Source: Ardenticatenaceae bacterium (GTDB taxonomy: Bacteria > Chloroflexota > Anaerolineae > Promineifilales > Promineifilaceae). Taken from it: DNA of 39,578 nucleotides. Below are positions 25,272 through 32,641 of the stretch, piece by piece. The stretch's first letter is position 1. Each line of letters starts with the position of its first letter. The DNA is taken from contig JASJCR010000055.1 in NCBI GenBank assembly GCA_030065875.1, positions 1 to 39,578 of the forward strand. The letters run 5' to 3'. Both the position numbers and the translations under genes were made by a program. A model generated the notes under the pieces. The model was not told the origin of the DNA. It searched no databases and was given only the letters and a program-made list of their open reading frames with translations.

Positions 25272-25618
25272 CAGATTCCTCTCGCTGCAGCTCCCTTACA
25301 CCCCTCAACAGCAATAGCCATACCGGCTATTTTCCAGCATACCACCACGGTCGGCCCCGGTAAAGTGTCGTTTGTCACTCAGACTTCAGACAACAGATAG
25401 AGACCTATGCAAAAGCAGGGTGTCTATTCCTCCAAGCTATGAAAAACTGAATAATTACGCTCAATTTTCATTTTTTGCCATAATATAGGCAGTCAGGCTC
25501 TTTTCAGAAACACATCCTTTTTTGGTATGCAATCTCTTTTTTGTGTCCATATCAAAACTTTCAAATCTCTAATCGCCAACTCAAAGCCAAACAGGTACAT
25601 CATTACACATCTATAATT
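25272..25618. other. Gene-free stretch between the zinc-ribbon and glycosyltransferase genes
   Basis: It contains copy B of the two-block motif (25335-25377), a short heptad-like run of TCTGTTG and TCTGAAG units on the minus strand (25382-25398), and a 12-bp match to the IS66 terminus (25447-25458). AT-rich sequence CATAATATAGG near 25480 may include a -10 element. TATAAT at 25612-25617 touches the chosen ATG. No further gene. Confidence 0.5.
25335..25377 (+). repeat. Two-block intergenic motif, copy B
   Basis: CAGCATACCACC, 17 bases, then AGTGTCGTTTGTCA. Block sequence and spacing match copies at 2606 and 28027. The spacer CGG(T/C)CCC part also resembles that of copy A. Confidence 0.65.
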
Positions 25619-27685
25619 ATGCTTTCTAAATCGAATGATTATTTAAAAAGTTTAACCTCGATTGAAAATCGATTGGGTTCAAGGGTGGAATTCGGTTTTT
25701 TAATTTTATTTATAGGGTTAGCCTCATTTCTTTGGTCAAAAGAAATAAATCTTTTCCCTGGTGGGTTACATTATGATGAGGCCATCGATTTATGGGGGGG
25801 CAAAGAAATCTTAGCGGGGAATTTCAGTATCTATATTGAGAGGGGCTGGGGAAGAGAGTCTTTATATTACTATCCATTAGCCGCTGTACTCATGTTAGTT
25901 GAAAATAACTGGCTGGCTCTAAAAATTACGGCAATTGGTTTAAGTATTGGGACGGGGTTAACGAGCTATTTTTTGTTCAAACCCAGAATTGGAGCCCTGG
26001 CGGCCGCGGGATCCTTGGGTTGGTATATCGCGCTTTACTGGGTCTACTACATTAGCAGATCGGGTAATCGGGCCGTCATCCTCCCGTTTATGATTTCTCT
26101 CACAACCCTCATTTTTTGGAAGGCTTGGGATGGTCCAGAAAAAAGATATCGCAAAATACGTTGGTTTTCAATCGCTGGGGTTTCTTTGGGCTTAACCTGG
26201 TATACATACCAGCCTGCCAGGTTTGTTCCATTCCTATTTGGCGCCTTTTTTATATATTGCTTTGTTTTTCACCGCCCAAAATTGCGTGAGAATTTTGAGG
26301 GTTTGTGCTACCTTGTATTTCTTGCGGCCTTGATGGCATTACCCCTTGCCTACTTTTTGTCTCAAAATCCTCAAATTGAAGGGGTTCGAAATTGGACGAT
26401 ACAACCATTTTCCGAAATGATGATGGGAAATTTTGGGCCGATCTCTCAAAACATTGTCGCAACCTTTAAAATGTTTAGCTTTAGCGGTGATCCACTGGTC
26501 TCTTATAACGTTCCCAATAGACCGGTTTTCCTTCCGGCATGGTCTAGTGTTTTTTTTTATATTGGTTTACTCCATGCGATTTGGAATTGGAGAAAACCAT
26601 TTTATTTCTTTATGATCTTATGGTTAGGTGTATTGCTGGCCCCAACAATTTTGACAATCAGCGCACCTAATCATTTAAGAGCCTCTGGTGCCATTCCGGC
26701 CATCATTTTTTTTGCGGGTCTTTCATTTAAAGTTATCCTAGAATTTATCTCTCAATTTCGGCCAAACAGGTTTTTTTACCTCCCTGTCGTTCTTTTTTTC
26801 TTATTCACGCTAATTCGAGTGGGAAATTTCTCAAATCTAGATTATTTTGATCAATGGGCAGAAGCCAGCCCAAATGGATTTAACCACAATTATAATGTCC
26901 GCATTGGTGAGATTGTCAGACATGTTCAAGCAGATCAAGATCTCAAATCTTTTGTTATAAGCTCCCATAGCATCGAAGATGCTCACCCAACGATCGTCGA
27001 TGTCACTTTGGAAAGAGAGGATTTAACTTACAGATGGGTTGATGCCTCAAAGGCGTTAGTCATGCCCAATTCCTTCCATCAAACAAAGCTAATTCTGGCC
27101 GAAGGAAGATGGATAAATGACAATTTTGGTGAGAGATTTGGCTCTGGAATCGCGAATGAATTTTCCAAAGAACGATTTACACAGCTTAACGTAACTTTTC
27201 CTGATATAACCTTTGCCAAAGACGATATTTGGCTACTTTCGACAGATGTCCAATTCTCGCAGATTTTTGAAAATAAAAACCAAGGTCACCTTCCGGTTTC
27301 TTTTGAAAACCTAGTCAGGCTAAATGGCATTGAAGGCCTTCCTCTAGAAATTGCAACCAACTCAGAACTTGCTTTCTTCACATGGTGGGAGGTAGACAGA
27401 AGTGAAATTGGTAGGCCAATCGCCATATTTGTCCACCTCATTGATAGCAACGGCAATATTGTGGCACAGCAAGACGGATTAGGATATCCGCTACACAGCT
27501 GGCAGCCAGGTGATGCCTTTATCCACGTTCATGAACTAAAAATTCCTGAAGATTTGCCAGAAGCAACGTATTGGATTCAAATGGGCATATATGAAAAATC
27601 AAGTGGAGCTCGATGGCGTATTTTTTCAGAAAACGATTTAGAAGGAGATCGAATCATTTTATCGCCGGTTGAGATAAAGAAATAG
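25619..27685 (+). CDS. Glycosyltransferase-39-like integral membrane protein
   Basis: A protein of about 688 residues with a short polar N-terminus and roughly ten membrane segments through residue ~410, then an extracytoplasmic C-terminal part of ~280 residues. After the first helix, FPGGLHYDEAIDLWGG carries the acidic D-E pair typical of the first loop of GT39/PMT-like lipid-linked sugar transferases (GT-C fold). The C-terminal ~110 residues are a beta-sandwich (FFTWWEVD, FVHLIDSNGNIVAQQDG, SWQPGD, YWIQMGIYE) often joined to such proteins in Chloroflexota, by my recollection. The start is uncertain: ATG 25619 has no ribosome site, and a TTG at 25541 also opens the frame. The gene is markedly AT-rich and poor in CGGCCG compared with its neighbours, which suggests transfer. 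It converges with the small acidic protein gene. Confidence 0.78.
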   Translation: MLSKSNDYLKSLTSIENRLGSRVEFGFLILFIGLASFLWSKEINLFPGGLHYDEAIDLWGGKEILAGNFSIYIERGWGRESLYYYPLAAVLMLVENNWLALKITAIGLSIGTGLTSYFLFKPRIGALAAAGSLGWYIALYWVYYISRSGNRAVILPFMISLTTLIFWKAWDGPEKRYRKIRWFSIAGVSLGLTWYTYQPARFVPFLFGAFFIYCFVFHRPKLRENFEGLCYLVFLAALMALPLAYFLSQNPQIEGVRNWTIQPFSEMMMGNFGPISQNIVATFKMFSFSGDPLVSYNVPNRPVFLPAWSSVFFYIGLLHAIWNWRKPFYFFMILWLGVLLAPTILTISAPNHLRASGAIPAIIFFAGLSFKVILEFISQFRPNRFFYLPVVLFFLFTLIRVGNFSNLDYFDQWAEASPNGFNHNYNVRIGEIVRHVQADQDLKSFVISSHSIEDAHPTIVDVTLEREDLTYRWVDASKALVMPNSFHQTKLILAEGRWINDNFGERFGSGIANEFSKERFTQLNVTFPDITFAKDDIWLLSTDVQFSQIFENKNQGHLPVSFENLVRLNGIEGLPLEIATNSELAFFTWWEVDRSEIGRPIAIFVHLIDSNGNIVAQQDGLGYPLHSWQPGDAFIHVHELKIPEDLPEATYWIQMGIYEKSSGARWRIFSENDLEGDRIILSPVEIKK

Positions 27686-27692
27686 CTAATCT

Positions 27693-27890
27693 CTACTCTC
27701 GCGGCCCCTTTCGCTGATCGTTATCTTTTATTTTAGGCCTTCTCTCGGTGTGAATCTTCGACCACTGATTATCTTTAATCGGCCATTGATACAATCCGAC
27801 CTGTCCTCTATCGGAAAGGACGATTATCTTTGGCTCTTTCTCTTCTTCCGTCTCCCAAAACGGGAGCAGTTTTTTTAGCCATTCAAACAT
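27693..27890 (-). CDS. Small acidic/basic hypothetical protein
   Basis: A 65-residue protein, MFEWLKKLLPFWETEEE..., from the ATG at 27890, which has GGGAGGTGG four bases upstream. This strong site decided the start over a longer frame to 27917. The first 12 residues form an amphipathic, aromatic helix that could touch a membrane. A glutamate/lysine stretch, a short beta-like part (PKIIVLSDRGQVGLYQW) and a very basic tail follow. No family is recognised. It ends 7 bp from the stop of the convergent glycosyltransferase gene. Confidence 0.6.
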   Translation of the reverse strand: MFEWLKKLLPFWETEEEKEPKIIVLSDRGQVGLYQWPIKDNQWSKIHTERRPKIKDNDQRKGPRE

Positions 27891-27970
27891 GACCACCTCC
27901 CGCGGTGAATTCTTCATATCTTTGTTACTGTTAATGCTGGCTGCAACCCAACAGACACACTCTTCTCCAA

Positions 27971-28026
27971 TCTCTTGTCTCTCGTCTCTTGTCTCTTGTC
28001 TCTCGTCTCTCGTCTCTTGTCTCCTT
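27971..28026 (+). repeat. 7-bp tandem repeat TCTCTYG, eight units
   Basis: Eight head-to-tail heptamers: TCTCTTG, TCTCTCG, TCTCTTG, TCTCTTG, TCTCTCG, TCTCTCG, TCTCTTG, and TCTCCTT as a decayed last unit. The array ends exactly where copy C of the two-block motif begins. Confidence 0.85.
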
Positions 28027-28069
28027 CAGCATATCACCCCCTCTCACCTGCCTAAAGTGTCTTTTGTCA
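28027..28069 (+). repeat. Two-block intergenic motif, copy C
   Basis: CAGCATATCACC, 17 bases, then AGTGTCTTTTGTCA. It lies 118 bp before the BTAD start codon, on the same strand. Confidence 0.65.
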
Positions 28070-28106
28070 TTACCGGTCATCACAAACGACCAATTCCTCC
28101 TCTCCC

Positions 28107-28134
28107 TGTGGTCTGATGTCTGATGTCTGTTGTC
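28107..28134 (+). repeat. Four TGNTGTC heptamers upstream of the BTAD gene
   Basis: TGTGGTC, TGATGTC, TGATGTC and TGTTGTC follow each other directly, 53 bp before the BTAD start codon. SARP-type regulators are known to bind heptamer direct repeats, usually with 11-bp periodicity; the units here are contiguous. Autoregulation is a guess. Confidence 0.55.
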
Positions 28135-28187
28135 TATATCGCCTTACCAGATAAAATAGAAAGAATTGAATTGACATCTTTGCTCCT

Positions 28188-31100
28188 ATGTACGAAATTC
28201 GCCTTTTGGGTCCACTGCAATTCCTTGAAAACGGGACACCGATCCGCGGGTTTCGGTCGGTAAAAGCCCAGGCGCTGTGGGCCTACCTGTGCCTGATCGA
28301 AATCCCCGTCCCACGTACGACGCTGGTTAACTTTTTCTGGCCCGATATGGATGAAGCACGCGGCCGGCGCAACCTGAGCTGGGTGCTCAGCCAGCTCAAT
28401 AAAAAACTTCCCGGCTCTCTCAAAGCAGATCGCCATCAGGTCCAGTACGTGCATCATCCGGACTTTGCTGTCGATGCCCATCAATTTCAAGCCCTCGTAA
28501 ACCAAAATACGTTGGAAACGTTGCAGCAGGCGGTTGCACTCCATCAAGATGATTTAATGCAGGGGATCTTCCTCGACGAGTGCCCCGAGTTTGAATCGTG
28601 GCTGACCGGGGAGCGGGAGATGTGGCGGCAGCAGGTGGTGCAGGCGATGACCCAGCTCATGAGCCGGCAGGCAAAACAGGGGCATTATCGAGATGGCATC
28701 GAAACCGCGCAGCGCCTGCTGCGACTCGATCCGTGGAATGAAACGGTTTATCAAACGCTGATGCGCCTCTTTTATTTTGACGGGCAAAAAGAGGCGGCGA
28801 TCACCCAATTCAAGCGCTGTGAAGCGGTTTTGCTGGAAGAGTTGGGAATTTCTCCCACGCTGGAAACGCAAAAGCTATTTGAAGATATTTTGGCCGGAAC
28901 CCTGCCCGTACCCCAAACATCACCACCCCCTCAATCTGCAAAGACTCCTTCAAATATTCCCGCTTCTCTGGGCGTTTCGATCGGCCGCCATCACGAAATC
29001 GCCAGCATTATCGATCAGCTCACCCGGCCGGATTGTCGACTTCTCACCATAACCGGTCTGGGTGGGGTTGGGAAAACCCACGTGGCGCTGCAAACCGTGC
29101 GCCAAATGGTGCTATCGAGCGGGGAATTGTTCCCAAGCGGCATGTTTTATGTCAATTTGAGCCACGCCACAAACATGAATCAAATGATTCTGGAAATCGG
29201 CCGGGTCCTGCAGCTGCCGTTTTCCGATACGATTATCGATCTTCAAGCCCAGCTGCTGATGGCCCTCCAGGGGAAAAAACGGCTCCTGCTTCTCGACAAC
29301 ATGGAACAGCTGATCGATGAAAGCCAGCTCATCGTGGAAATGCTAAAAAGCTGCCCCGACCTCAAATTATTGGTCACCTCGCGTATCCCGCTTCGCCTAC
29401 CAGATGAGTGGGTGGTCCAGCTTGACGGGCTGCAAACCGGCCAAAGAATCGAAGGGGTCGATCGCTCGGCCAGCGCACGCCAGCTGTTTCTACACCGGGC
29501 CCGACAGCAGCGTGACTACCAGCCCAGCGCTGATGATCTGGCCGCCATCGATGACATTTGTCGCCTGGTTGATGGCCTCCCGCTGGGCATTGAGCTGGCG
29601 GCCGCTCTGATTCGACTGATTTCCCCCATCGATCTGTATGAATCGCTGGCCAATAATCTCGATAACTTTTTAACGGAATCACTCAACCAGGATTTGCGCA
29701 GCCGCAGCTTAAACGCCGTTGTGGCTTACTCCTGGAGCCAGCTTTCCGAACCCGAACGAGAAGCGCTGCGCGCCCTCTCGATTTTTGAAGGTGGATTTAC
29801 TCGTGAAGTGGCTACGGTCGTAGCTGGTACCTCACTGCAAACCCTGGCCATCCTTAAAGATTACGCCCTGATTCGCCTTTCCCCGATTCCCGGCCGCTTT
29901 ACGCTGCATAGCATTGTGCGTGTCTTTGTCCGCCAGCAGGAAAGCACCGGCCGCGCCTCTCTCTCCGTTTATGCCCAGGCGCACGCCTTTTACTTTGGCG
30001 ACTGGCTGCACCGGCGCACCCCCGAATTAAAGGGACCGCGTCAACGCCACGTGCTGCAGCTCATCGAGCGTGACTGGGGCAACATCCGGCTGGCCTGGCA
30101 GTGGGCGGCCGAGCACAGTTCGTATTCGGTTCCGTTTTTTGCCAAGGCATACGAAGCGGTCTTTCACTTTTGCGATATGCGCAGCCGCTTTCGCGAAGGG
30201 TTGATCCTTTTTTTGGCCGCCATCCAGTCGATTGATCCTCAAGAGTCCGATCCATTTGCCCACATTGTGATGAACCAGCTGCGAGCCCGCGCCGGGTGGT
30301 TTTCCTTTTTATTGGGAGCCCAGGTTGAAGGGAGGGACCAGCTCCAGCAAAGTTTACAGGAGTTGGAAGAGACTGATCGCCAGGCGGAAACCCTGTTCGC
30401 CCGCAACTATCTGGCGGCCGTTCTGCGCTACATGGGGCAGCTTGATGAGGCCCTGGCTTTGGCTCAGCGCTCTTTGACCTGGCTTTACGATCCGGTGAAT
30501 CGCCCTGACCAAACATCCGATAACGGCCACATCGATTCGCACGTTCTGGGCATCACCCACAATATTCTTTCCCAAATTTCCTTTGATCAGGGGGATTATG
30601 CAGCCGCCGAAGAACACGGGCGCTTAAGTTTGAGGTTTGTCCGGGAAATCCAAAACCATTGGAGCATGGGGTTCTCCCTCGTCAATTTGGGTGAAGTGGC
30701 TCTAGCTCAGGAGGATTTTGATCGCGCCCGTCAATGGTTTTCAGAGAGTTTGGCTATCCGCCGCGAAACCGGTGATCAGCGGGGAATTGCCCTGTGCTTA
30801 ACCTTGCTTGGAGAATGTTCGGAAGGTGAAGGAGATCTGGATGCGGCCGGCAAACTTTATGAAGAAAGCCACAACTTATTTGATGAAATTGACAATCAGT
30901 GGGGTTTGGCCTTAACGCTCAAACATCTTGGCCGGATCGCCCATAAACAAAACGACCTCTTTCAATCACGCCGCTATTTCTGGCGCAGTCTGCGCAAAGC
31001 AATGCGCATGCAGGCCCAAGGTCTTTTATGGGAAACGCTGCAGGATTTACAGTCATATCCATTTTCGGCCGAGCAATCTGACCTGCAGGAAGATATCCGG

Positions 31101-31256
31101 CGCCTGCTCGAGGCCGAAAAAGAACGCCCGGACCGTCAAGAGCCGCAGCGTACCCAATCTACGCAGCTTGATGAAATGACCCTTCTGACCCTGGCCAACC
31201 CCGATACCGCCCTGCTCCAGATTGTGGAGAGGATCCTCCGCTTATTCGAAATTTAA
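28188..31256 (+). CDS. BTAD/SARP-type regulator with NB-ARC ATPase and TPRs
   Basis: A 1022-residue AfsR-like regulator. Residues 1-95 form the OmpR-type winged helix (MYEIRLLGPLQFLENGTPI, RRNLSWVLSQLNKKL). Residues ~100-235 are the activation domain, ending LLEELGISPTLETQ. The STAND/NB-ARC ATPase has Walker A GLGGVGKT (290-297), Walker B RLLLLDNMEQ, LLVTSRIPLRL and GLPLGIELAAALI. From ~570 on there are TPR-like repeats, clearest at 830-960 (GMGFSLVNLGEVALAQEDFDRARQWF-type units). Unlike the first BTAD protein it has no C-terminal helix-turn-helix. The start fits the family; no ribosome site is seen. Target genes are unknown. A heptamer array and the two-block motif precede it. Confidence 0.9.
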   Translation: MYEIRLLGPLQFLENGTPIRGFRSVKAQALWAYLCLIEIPVPRTTLVNFFWPDMDEARGRRNLSWVLSQLNKKLPGSLKADRHQVQYVHHPDFAVDAHQFQALVNQNTLETLQQAVALHQDDLMQGIFLDECPEFESWLTGEREMWRQQVVQAMTQLMSRQAKQGHYRDGIETAQRLLRLDPWNETVYQTLMRLFYFDGQKEAAITQFKRCEAVLLEELGISPTLETQKLFEDILAGTLPVPQTSPPPQSAKTPSNIPASLGVSIGRHHEIASIIDQLTRPDCRLLTITGLGGVGKTHVALQTVRQMVLSSGELFPSGMFYVNLSHATNMNQMILEIGRVLQLPFSDTIIDLQAQLLMALQGKKRLLLLDNMEQLIDESQLIVEMLKSCPDLKLLVTSRIPLRLPDEWVVQLDGLQTGQRIEGVDRSASARQLFLHRARQQRDYQPSADDLAAIDDICRLVDGLPLGIELAAALIRLISPIDLYESLANNLDNFLTESLNQDLRSRSLNAVVAYSWSQLSEPEREALRALSIFEGGFTREVATVVAGTSLQTLAILKDYALIRLSPIPGRFTLHSIVRVFVRQQESTGRASLSVYAQAHAFYFGDWLHRRTPELKGPRQRHVLQLIERDWGNIRLAWQWAAEHSSYSVPFFAKAYEAVFHFCDMRSRFREGLILFLAAIQSIDPQESDPFAHIVMNQLRARAGWFSFLLGAQVEGRDQLQQSLQELEETDRQAETLFARNYLAAVLRYMGQLDEALALAQRSLTWLYDPVNRPDQTSDNGHIDSHVLGITHNILSQISFDQGDYAAAEEHGRLSLRFVREIQNHWSMGFSLVNLGEVALAQEDFDRARQWFSESLAIRRETGDQRGIALCLTLLGECSEGEGDLDAAGKLYEESHNLFDEIDNQWGLALTLKHLGRIAHKQNDLFQSRRYFWRSLRKAMRMQAQGLLWETLQDLQSYPFSAEQSDLQEDIRRLLEAEKERPDRQEPQRTQSTQLDEMTLLTLANPDTALLQIVERILRLFEI

Positions 31257-31329
31257 GTCATTCCCCTCTATTCCCCAACACCCAACACCTATCACCTATT
31301 ACCCACTCCGCCAATCACTTGCCTAACAT

Positions 31330-31367
31330 CAACCCGCTATCATACATGTATGTTTGATAGCGGGTTG
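31330..31367. other. 13-bp-stem hairpin between BTAD and cNMP-domain genes
   Basis: CAACCCGCTATCA (31330-31342) pairs perfectly with TGATAGCGGGTTG (31355-31367) around a 12-nt loop that itself contains TACATGTA. There is no T-run on either side, so it is a poor intrinsic terminator. It may act as an mRNA end-protector or a 5-prime leader hairpin. Confidence 0.55.
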
Positions 31368-31415
31368 CGTGTGGGACACGAAACAGGAAAGAGGCATCCG
31401 GCCACAGAGGAAAAA

Positions 31416-31781
31416 ATGGGCACAAATCTAATGACACCAAAAAAAAGGGACGATTGGCATTGGGCAAAGTGGATGCAGCCAACAGAGAGCCACATTAAAT
31501 TTAAGTGGGTTGAGCTGGCCGCAGGAGAAAGGCTATTTCAGCAGGGTGATTTAGCCAACAGCGTTTTTATTATCATTGAAGGGCAGCTGCTCATGGAAAG
31601 GATTCAAGACAACTCTGTTGAGCGGTCTTACCGCGATTCAGGAAACTTGGTTGGTGAAAAAGACGTCGTAGCCAACCGATTACGATCAGCCACGGCCGTG
31701 GCTAATATCCCGACGCGGCTTATTCGAATCAGCAAAGCTGAATATACCCGGCTCAAAAAAGGACGAGCCTGGTTTGATTAA
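31416..31781 (+). CDS. Cyclic-nucleotide-binding-domain protein, short
   Basis: A 121-residue protein from the ATG at 31416 (MGTNLMTPKK), with AGAGGA six bases upstream. A frame to 31350 would include the hairpin and was not used. It is almost entirely one CNB domain: FKWVELAAGERLFQQGDLANSVFIIIEGQLLM at the start of the barrel, and a phosphate-binding-cassette-like part VGEKDVVANRLRSATAV with G-E and R-S present. No DNA-binding or kinase domain is attached. It probably senses a ligand or partners another protein. It faces a second stand-alone CNB gene with a 12-bp gap. Confidence 0.75.
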   Translation: MGTNLMTPKKRDDWHWAKWMQPTESHIKFKWVELAAGERLFQQGDLANSVFIIIEGQLLMERIQDNSVERSYRDSGNLVGEKDVVANRLRSATAVANIPTRLIRISKAEYTRLKKGRAWFD

Positions 31782-31793
31782 GAAAATAACAAA

Positions 31794-32150
31794 TTAACTC
31801 AAATTCATAAACCGGCGCAAACGGGCGGTCGTGATGCGCAGCACCTGCAGGGCAAAATACGGGGTGGTGTGCACCTGATTTTTAAACCCCTCTTCATCCA
31901 GAGCAATTAACCTCACATCCGTTTTAGCCTTGGCGGCAGCACTGCGAGGAGAGCCGTCAACCAGCGCCATCTCCCCAAATATCCCCCCTTCTTCAATAAA
32001 TTCGATTACCTCCCCATCCAGTTCGATTCCGACTGTACCTGATTTGACAACGTACATGAGATCAGCCTCAGCTCCCTGCTCAAATATCGTCTCGCCTGCC
32101 TGAAATTCCGCATTGGGCTCGGAAAATCTAAAGGTATTAATCGTATTCAT
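31794..32150 (-). CDS. Cyclic-nucleotide-binding-domain protein, short
   Basis: A 118-residue protein from the ATG at 32150 (MNTINTFRFSEP), with AAGGAGT five bases upstream. A longer frame to 32255 lacks such a site. It is a single CNB domain: FQAGETIFEQGAEADLMYVVKSGTVGIEL and the phosphate cassette FGEMALVDGSPRSAAAKA, the latter close to the family pattern with Glu and Arg in place. A C-terminal helix (YFALQVLRITTARLRRFMN) matches the CRP dimer helix, but the DNA-binding winged helix is missing. It is convergent with the CNB gene at 31416-31781. Confidence 0.82.
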   Translation of the reverse strand: MNTINTFRFSEPNAEFQAGETIFEQGAEADLMYVVKSGTVGIELDGEVIEFIEEGGIFGEMALVDGSPRSAAAKAKTDVRLIALDEEGFKNQVHTTPYFALQVLRITTARLRRFMNLS

Positions 32151-32641
32151 GATTACTCCTTTTTTGCCTGTTATTTGTGTGTCTTGTGGTGTGAGGCGAT
32201 CCGCCGGCTCCTCTCTATTGCCGTAAAAGTTTAACCCGAATTTTCCATACTTCAAAACCAGCGGTTTATCATCTGCCTATCAGTTGCCAAACAGTAATGT
32301 TTAATAATGAAATTGTAGTTATTTCCTAGCCTTTTCATCTCTTCTTCTTCTTCTTACAAAACATTGCTGTCTCCCCAATGGACAGCAATGTTTTTTTTAC
32401 CGCCTACCTTATCCAAACAAAATTCACGCTTTTTATATTTTGCCGTCAGATTGCTGTTAAGTGAGGGGTGATACAGTAGGATGGTGGTACTAGATTTTTA
32501 AAATAAATCGATCTCAGGTAATTTTCAACTTCCTCCTCACTCCTGATTACTTCCTCAGGGAAGAACACCAAACTCGCCCCCTCTGAAAATTCTTGAGGTC
32601 TACGTTTCAAAATTGATAAACATCTTTTTAGAGAGAAACAC
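32151..32641. other. Gene-free stretch before the giant surface protein
   Basis: It holds the promoter side of the CNB gene, a CTT triplet run (32339-32353), a strong intrinsic terminator on the plus strand (32358-32398) with no annotated gene before it, and a leader of ~240 bp for the giant gene. An AT-rich TTTTTATATTTT at 32429-32440 could include a -10 element. No further gene. Confidence 0.55.
32358..32398 (+). terminator. Strong intrinsic terminator
   Basis: A 14-bp perfect stem (AAAACATTGCTGTC at 32358-32371, partner at 32381-32394) with a 9-nt loop. The right arm merges into eight T residues. It is the cleanest terminator in the window. No plus-strand gene ends near it, so it may close a short untranslated RNA or act as an attenuator for the gene at 32642. 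Confidence 0.8.

Larger units (their letters stand above)
27891..28187. promoter_or_regulatory. Upstream region of the second BTAD gene with heptamer repeats
   Basis: Three elements lie in order: a 7-bp tandem repeat (27971-28026), copy C of the two-block motif (28027-28069), and four further heptamers (28107-28134). The BTAD start is at 28188. TTGACA occurs at 28171-28176 but has no matching -10 before the ATG. Confidence 0.45.

Noticed and set aside
27971..28026. TCTCTYG repeats considered as CRISPR or a coding repeat
   Set aside because: Units are 7 bp without spacers, and no open gene covers them.
28171..28199. TTGACA at 28171 as a -35 box for the BTAD gene
   Set aside because: A 17-bp spacer would put the -10 inside the coding sequence at 28194, where the sequence (AAATTC) is not a good match.
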